Source: Phycisphaeraceae bacterium
GTDB taxonomy: Bacteria; Planctomycetota; Phycisphaerae; Phycisphaerales; Phycisphaeraceae
Length of the DNA stretch: 64,000 nt
Assembly (NCBI GenBank): GCA_028284155.1
Contig: JANQSF010000130.1
Location: 34,061-98,060, forward strand
Direction: 5' to 3'
In this document: positions 36,501 to 45,500 of the stretch, in pieces
Layout: each line of letters begins with the position of its first letter
Position numbering within the stretch: position 1 is the first letter of the stretch
The notes under the pieces: generated by a model
Databases searched by the model: none
Told to the model about the DNA's origin: nothing
Seen by the model: the letters and a program-made list of their open reading frames with translations, nothing else
Position numbers and translations under genes: made by a program

Positions 36501-39500
36501 CGGTGAAATGGTGGAGGTGCACTACCGCAGCGAGCCGCAACGTCTGGAAGTGATCGGCCAATTTGCTGCGGTCGCACTAGGGGCTGAGGACCGGGTCGGC
36601 GTTATCGATCAGGGGTCGCTCGACGTTGTGGCGCGCATCCCTGTCGGTGACAACCCGCGGTCGGTCGCGATGACAGAGGACAAGACGCGCGCTTACGTGA
36701 CCCTGCGCACGTCCGGTGAGGGGATCGCCATCGTGGACCTCGTGGCTTTGCAGCCCATCGACGCCATTGTGGGCAACGGGATGAGCGTCATGGAAATGGG
36801 TGAACTCGTTGAGATCGACGAGGTCGACAACATCATGCTGCCGGACAACGCGAACCCGTTCCTGGCGGTGATCGACCCGTTGGACCGTTACCTCTACATC
36901 AGCGATGAGTACGCGCCCGCGGTCTATGTCATTGACATCAACCCCAACTCCGAGACGTTCCATCAACACATCCGGACGATCAGTTTCGACGCGGGCATGG
37001 TGCCGTTCGGCCTGCGCGGGATGGATATCACCTCCGACGGCAAGCGGCTGTTCGTCGCTGCGCCGAATCGGCCGACCGTCATCAGGCGGTTCGACGGGCT
37101 CGACGCTGAACACCCCAACAGCCACGTGTTCGTGGTCAATGTCGATCCCGAAGACGAGCCAATCAACTTCGCAGAAAACCCTGAGATGTTCCACCAGGAG
37201 ATCGGCGTCATTATGACCGGTCGTGAGACGTACACGATCGCGGCGTCGGCCGACCCCACTAAGCTGCTGATCGGCAACCGGTCGCTGGATGGCGAGGGGA
37301 TCCAGGCCATCGAAATCTCGAACAACGAGGCCAATTCATTCGCGGTGATCGAACCGCTGCCCACAATCCCGCTGACCCTGGGTCCGGCCACGGATTTCTT
37401 CGACGTCAACGGCGCGCAATCGATTGTGATCAGCGACGATCTGGAGTACGCGTTCGTCTCCTCGTTCTCGCCCTATCGGCGCGACGCCCGTTCGTTCGAC
37501 CCGAACCTGGTTAATTACGCCCTGCCCAACCCGATCTCGGCGGGCTCCAACATCGGCGTGATCAAGAGTCCCTTCGGCGGCGGCTCCGTGGTCGGCGCGA
37601 CATTGCCCATCCCTGTCGTGTTCATGGACAATGTCGTATCGAACGGCAGTCTGTTGCTGGGCGCTTACCAGGGCATTGACGCGGTATTCGCGTTCAGTAT
37701 CCCTGAGATCATTGAAACCATCGATAACAATTCAGCTAGTGACCTGACGCGGCGTCCGCTCGATCATCTGAACCCCGCTGTCCGAGTGCGGGCCGACTAT
37801 GACCATGTCGGCGGCGGAAAGTACGACGTCCCGCCAGGCGCGACCAACCCGCCGATCGGCGTGGGCGTCTTCCCGCGCGGTCTGGACGCGCACCGGGTCG
37901 TCCTGAACCTCATCACGCCCAAGGGCGGGCCGCACGAAGACCTGACACCGACGTTTGAATGGGAAATCGATGCGCCCGGCGACTGGACGAGCAAGATCTT
38001 CCTCAGCACATTCCCCGAAGGTGACGGCCTGTTCTCGACCGACTCGATCAGCGAGGTCGAAGGGGACGACGACCTGATCAACGACGACGCCAACTACCCG
38101 CGCATCCTGAGTGGGCACGACGTCGGCACGGATAACACATACGAATTGGAACAGGACCGCGAGCTGACTTATGGCCAAACGTACTACTGGGGCGTCGAGG
38201 CGACCTCGCCATTCGGGTTCACCGTACGCGAGAGTACGTCATTCAACGCCGGGCTGGAGACCACACCGACCGACTTCGAGAGCGTGACCGTCATCACGCA
38301 CGGCCTTGAGTTCGACTTGGGCATCGGCAACATCACGCCGACCCAATTCGCGCAGGACACGGATGTGACGATGTTCTTCGACCTGGCGAAGGCGATCGCG
38401 GGCGAAGACGGCATCGTCATGATCTACAACCCATTCGCCAACGGCCTCGACGAACTCTGGGTGCCGCTGGTTTCGGGCCAAATGCCGGAACCGGGCAAAC
38501 GCCTGGTCCTCGTTCCGAACTGGCTGAAAGAGTCGGACATCGACGACAGCGGGTTCGCCGAAGCGGCCGCCGACGCGATCTACGTCGCGATGCACCAAAT
38601 GGACCTGGACCAAAGCCAGATGCTCTGGACGTCGCCGCTGCACTTCATCGGGCACGGCCGCGGCGCGGTGGTCAACAGCGAGATCATCCAGCGCATCGGC
38701 ACGTTCCAGCCGGGCGTGTCTGATATCCACATGACCACGCTCGACCCGCATGACTTCAAGCAGGACCGTTTGAAGATCTCGCTTGTCGATACCGTCCTGA
38801 ACCCGATCATCGACAAACTCGGGAAGCTCAAGGAAGCCAAGGACGAGGCGGACAGCAAGGCATTCAAACGCCTGCTGCGCAAGGGTGCCGCCCTTCTCAA
38901 ACACATTACCAAAGTCCTCGAATTGATCGAACTGACGAACATCGATTACGACACGTTCCGTGACCCGGAAATCCAGATCTGGGAAAACGTCGGGTTCGCC
39001 GACAACTACTACCAGACTACGGCGGCGGACTCATCCAGCAACATCAGTCTTTTGTCGTCTCTACCGACGTTTACTTGGAACGGCCGGGAAATCGACGGCG
39101 CTTTCAATGTGCCGCTGGACGGGCGGGTCGGGTTCGAGCACGACGACATCTCCGTCAACCTCGACCTGCCGGGGGATGCATTCGACGTAAACATCTCGAC
39201 CGGCCTAGGCGGCCCGCACGACCGTGTGCTGTCGTATTACTATGGGACGGCCGATCTGTCCGCGCAGTACCTGCCATCGGAAGCCGAAGGAGACGACAAC
39301 CAGAAGGAGTCGATCTTCCGTCGCCTGGTGGATCGCAAATCGTACAAGAACTTTCTGGACAAGTTGCAGGAGCACTTGAATGGTTTTGAGCTCAGCGCCT
39401 CGGTGATGGTGGGCTCGACGGAAGTCAAGCCCTGGTACAACGCATACAAACTGGCCGAGGAAGAGAACCCGCAAAAAGTGAAAAACGACGAGGATGTGGC

Positions 39501-42500
39501 GGACCTCACCGACCTGGCGATCCCGCCTTGGGAAGGCACGGGCATCGGCTGGTACTTCTCCAAGTCGGGCGGCGCGACCGTTCTGCCCATGTTCTCTCCC
39601 GGCGCGAATCAGCGCGACGTCAGCGAGTTCCTCAACAAACCGCACGACCCCGATGCGACCGACCCGCAGGCCAATGTCTCCGGCACGGCCGACCCGCTCA
39701 ACGGCGACAAGGGTCGCAACGCCGTACCGACCGTGTTCAACGGCAACTTCGAGTGGGGCGTGGGTCAACAAGGTGGGGACGCCAGCCTGCTGAACTACCT
39801 CGGCCCGGTCTCTTACCTGCGGCGTTTCCCGACATTTAGCGGCGAGGTGCCCGGCTGGTCGTTCCACGGCGGCGAAGGGTTCAAGATCGAGTTGGAAACA
39901 CCCGAAGTGGCGGGCCTGGGCGGGACGATCGCGGATGTCGATATCACGCGCGCCCTGGTGCAGTTCACCGACCTCGAAGCGGTGTTCAAGGACGTGCTTC
40001 AGGCGGGCTGGGATTTTGTCGCGCCGACTTTGCAGGCGCTGTTGGAAGGCCTCGTCCCCGAGTCGTGGCAGGAGAAGGTCAGCGACGTCAAGGGCATCGT
40101 CGAGGCGCTGGGCATCAACATCCCCGATCTGAAAGACATCGACATCCTGCAGTACTGGGACGTCGAGCCGAACAACGCCCTGATGTTCGGCGGGGCACAG
40201 GCGATGCAGGTGATGCTGCGGAGCAACCCGTTTACCGCGTTGATCGAAGAAAACACCGAGATCATGGACTCGATCATCGACAGCCTGACCAATCTCAACA
40301 CGATCACTCATAACCGCCTGATCGTGCCGGAGACCGGCCACGTGCAGTTTGACGTGATCGCGCCCGTAATCATCTCACCGAATACAAAGATCAAGGTCTA
40401 TCTCGACACGCCTGGCGACCCACCCAGCGCGATGCCGATCGGTGAAGTCGACCTGCGGGCCGGTTTCTTTGATCGTCAGAGCTATTCGGTCTGCGTACCC
40501 GAGGAACATCGCGGTCAGATCCGCACGCTACGCTTCGAAACCGAAGCGTTCGAGGAGGACACCAGTTTCCTGGGCGGCGGCCCGGGCATCACGGATCAGA
40601 TCAGCCAGGTGTTCTTCCTGGACGACGTGCGCTTCGGCGATCTCGAGGGCAGTATCAGTATCAACTCGCCGGTGTTTGAGGGCGACTCGGCCACGCTGAC
40701 CGGCTCGTTCATGGAGTTGGACACCGGTGTCGAACACGACGTCCGCATCCAGTGGGGTGACGGTACGTCCAGTATGACCACCATCCCGGTAGGTTCGAAC
40801 AGCTTCACGGCGAATCACGTGTATGTCGATGACAATCCCAGTAATACATCGTCGGACACGTACTCCGTTCATGTGACGCTCGACGGCAGCAGTTGTATGG
40901 GCTACACGACCGACGTCACCGTGCAGAACGTCGAGCCGGGTATCCAGAGCTTTGAGGTCAACCCCACGACGGTCGATGAGGGCGAGATGGTCACCGCGAC
41001 GGTCGAGTTCATCGACGACGGCGTCGAGGACGAGTACCTGATTCAGATCGACTGGGGTGACGGCGGGTTTGACATGATCAACCTCGGGCCGCAACCGGGC
41101 CTCCCCGGTACGCCGGCCGTGGTCACCTTTGACCACATCTACGCCGACGACAACCCGTCCGCGACACCTTCGGACGACTACGAAGTCACCATCACCGTCC
41201 TGGACGACGACCTCGGTCAGGACTCGGGCACGCAGTCGGTCACCGTGAACAACGTCAACCCCGAGTTTACGATCACGCAGGTATCGACCAACCCGATTGT
41301 CGAGAACGACACCGTCGACTTCACGATCGATATCGTCGACCCGGGCGTTGAGGATGAGTTCGCCATCAGCATCGACTGGGGCGACGGCACGACCGAGCCG
41401 GTCATCTTCCAACTCAATGAGATGGATGGCAATGTCAGCGTGCCCGTGTCGCACACGTTCGTCGACGACGACCCGACGGCGACGGACGGCGACACGTACA
41501 TCATTTCCGTGTCTGTAGAGGACGACGACAACGGCCCGGCTGTGATGCAGACGCACGACCTGTTCGTCGCCAACGTCCTGCCGACGGTCACACCGGTGTA
41601 CACGCCGGTCATTAACGAGGGCGACACGCTCGACCTCGGTCTGGAGATCGAAGACCTGAGCCCGAACGACACGTTCGACATCGAGATCATCTGGGATGAC
41701 ATGGGCGCGTCGGACTTCTTCACGGGCGTCGGCCCTGGGCCGATCAGTTTCCCGGCGTCACACACATACCTCGACGACAACGGGATGCCGATGCGGTCGA
41801 TTACCGTCAACGTGACGGACGACGACAACCCGATGACACCGGCCATACCGACGCTCACGTTGCCCCTGACGATTAACAACCTGCCGCCGACGGTCAGCGG
41901 CTCGGTCGCGTCTGCTGTGATTGTCGAGGGTGACACGGCGACGCTGACTGTCACGATGAGCGACCCGGGCCCGTCGGACACCTTGCAGAATCTCGTGGTC
42001 GATTGGGGCGACGGCACGGTCGACACGATCGCCAGCCCGGGGACGAGCCAGGTGTTGATGCACCAGTACCTCGACAACGATCCGGCTGGCGAACCGGACG
42101 GCTCATTCTCGATCGAGTTGACGGTGGAAGACGACGAGGGCCTGGTCTCTTCGCCGACGTTTGTGCCGATCCTCGTTCAGAACGCGCCGCCTGTCGTGAC
42201 CGCCGGCCCGGACGTCGTCCAGCTCGCGGGCTTCCCTTACACGCCGACAGGGTCGTTCACCGACCTCGGCGTGCTCGATACGCACACCTATACCTTTGAA
42301 ATCATTGACGTGAATAACGGCACGACCGTTTTCGTCGACACCGGTCCCGCCGTGCCCGGCGTCGTCACCGGCGCGCCGTACGTACCCTATGTCGGCCTGT
42401 TCGGCGTCGTGCTGACGATCGAGGACGACGAACAGGTCATCGGCTCGGACTTCTCGTTCCTTGACGCCGGCGCGATCCCCAGTTGCGGACTCGGTCCGAT

Positions 42501-45500
42501 CTCGCTGTCCGAATCGACGATCGACGAAGGCCAAATGGTGACGCTCAATGCGAGCACGGGCGGCGTGTTCTTCAACAGTGTCTGTTCCGTCATTGTCATG
42601 TGGGGCGACGGCACAAGCGACAACATCCCCCTAGTGCCCAACCAGATCTTATTCACCGCGACACACGTCTACGACGACGACACCCCCACGGGTACGGCGA
42701 CGGACGAGTTGACAGTCGAAGCCTATATCCCCGACTTCAACACTGGCCTGCCGTTCAGTCCGATCCGCACCGCGACCATCGAAGTCAACAACGTCGACCC
42801 GGTCCTGTCGTTCCCCATCAACTTCACAACACCCGTGCGCGTGGGTGTGCCCAGCACATTCACCGCTAACGCGACCGATATCAGCGCCGCCGACCAGGCG
42901 GGCCTGACCTTCGACTGGGACTTCGGCGACGGGACGGTCCTCACGGGCGTCGGGCCGACGGTGACACATACCTACATGTCTGCCGGCACGTGGGGTGCGT
43001 TTGTGACTGTGCGCGACGACGACCTCGGGTCGGACACGATCTTCTTCTCGCCGCAGGCCGTGCCGCTCCAACTCGACCCCGGCCTGGCGACGCCAGACGC
43101 GGGCGTCACGCCGATCGACACGGCGGACGTTTTGCCGTTGGTCGACGACGCGATCGACGCCTGGGCCGCCGCGGGTGCGTCGGCCGACGAGTTGGCCCTG
43201 ATGCAAAGCGCCGTCTTCCAGGTTGCCGAGCAGGCGGACAACCTCCTTGGCACGACCGATCTCGGCGGCACGACGCCGGTCATCCTTATCGACCCGGACG
43301 CCGCGGGGTTCGGCTGGTTCGTCGACCCGACGCCGACCGACCCATCCGAGTTCCCGACGCCCGTCGGCGACACGCAACACGTAGCCGACGCCGCCAGCCC
43401 GGCGTTCAATCGCGTCGACCTGTTCACGGTGGTCAAGCACGAGCTCGGCCACCTGTTGAACTTCCCCGACCTGGACCCGGCCGTCTATCCGACGAACCTG
43501 CTGACCGGTGAACTGCCGCTGGGCGTGCGCCGCACGCCCGACGCCCTGCCGCCAATCGGCATCGCCAACGGCTCGTTCAACATCGAAGACACAGCCGACC
43601 CCAATTTCGGCTGGTCGATCGAGGGCGCCGGCGCGGTGGTTGGCGGTCAGGCCGTGCTCGACGAAGGCGACGACACGTTCACCGGATTCAGTCAGGCCGT
43701 ACGCCTGCCGGACAACGCCGAGTCGCTACGGTTCACGATCGTCGAGGCCGACTTGTCGACCGCGCCGCTCACACCGCCGGACGCATTCGAGTTCGCGCTG
43801 ATCGACCCGCTCTCGCAAGACTCAACACTCTTGACGCCGGCCAGCCTGACGGGCAGCGACGCGCTGCTCAACGTGCAGGGCGACGGCACCGTGCACTTCG
43901 CCGACAACGTCACACTTCTGGGCGTCGGCGGGCCGATCAACTCCGGCGACACGCTGAACCTGACGTACCCGCTGACGGTCGATGTCGACCTGACATCGCT
44001 GCCGCCGCGCCAGGCGGCGACGCTCTTCTTCGACCTGCTCGGGTTCGCGCCCGACGGCAGCCGGGTCGTGATCGACAACGTGCAGTTCCGCTTGGAAGGC
44101 CAGGTCAATTCGCCGCCCGACGCGGTCAACGACGCTTACGCCGTGGACGAAGACGACGTGTTAGTCGTGCCCGTCGGCACTGGCGTGCTCAGCAACGACG
44201 ACGATGTCGACGGCGACGGCCTGACCGCGACGCTGGTGACCGGCCCGGCCAACGGTGACCTTGATCTGATGCCGGACGGGTCGTTCACCTACACGCCCGA
44301 CCCCGACTTCAACGGGCCGGACATGTTCACGTACGACGCCGACGACGGCAACGGCAACACATCGCGGGCAACGGTCACAATCACTGTCAATCCGATCAAC
44401 GACCCCCCCACCGCCGCCGACTCCAGCGACATGACCGACGAAGACACGCCGCTCTTGCTGGCCTTGCTCGACCTGACGGGCGATGTCGACGGGGACACGC
44501 TGACCCTGACCGAAGTGAGCGACCCAGCCAACGGCGACGCGGTGATCAACCCCGATGGCACAGTGACGTACACGCCCGACCCGAACTTCAACGGATCGGA
44601 CACCTTCACCTACACCGTCGACGACAACAACGGCGGCTCGGCTACGGCGACGGTCGACATCACGGTCAACCCAGTCAATGACGACCCCGTCGCCGCAGAC
44701 AACAACACGTCGACCGATGAGGACACGCCGAGGCTGGTGCCCGTGCTCGACGGCGACAGCGATATCGACGGCGACACGCTAACGGTCACGATGGTCACCG
44801 ACCCGGCCAACGGTTCGGCCGTCATTAACGCCGACAACACCGTGACGTATACGCCCGATCTGAATTTCCACGGGCTTGACACGTTCACCTACACCATCGA
44901 CGACAACAACGGCGGCGTGGATACGGCGACGGTCAATATCACGGTCAACCCGATCAACGACGACCCCGTCGCCGTGGACGACAGCGCGACGACCGACGAG
45001 GGCACACCGGTGCTGATCGACGTGCTGGCGAACGACTCGGACGTGGACGGCGACGGGCTGACCGTCACCGGCGTTTCCGACCCGCCCAACGGCGACGCGT
45101 TGATCGAGGCCGACGGCACGATCACCTACACGCCCGACACGGGATTCGACGGGCAGGACACGTTCACCTACACGATCGACGATGGCAACGGTGGCACGGA
45201 CATGGCGACGGTCACCGTTACCGTGGACGAAGCGCCGCCGACGGCGCAGATCATCGTCGCATCGAACGGCGACGTGTTGACGAGCGAAGACGGCACAACC
45301 GATTCGTTCACGGTCGCACTGTCGCAGACACCCGCCGCGCCGGTCAACATCGACGTCACCGTCAACGACTCGACCGAGGGCGAGGTCAGCGTCAACGGCC
45401 AGCCGTTTACCGACACGCTGACGCTCGTGCTCTCCGACACGACGCCGGTCACAGTCACGGTGCGCGGCGTCGACGACCCGGACGACGACGGTGACATCCA

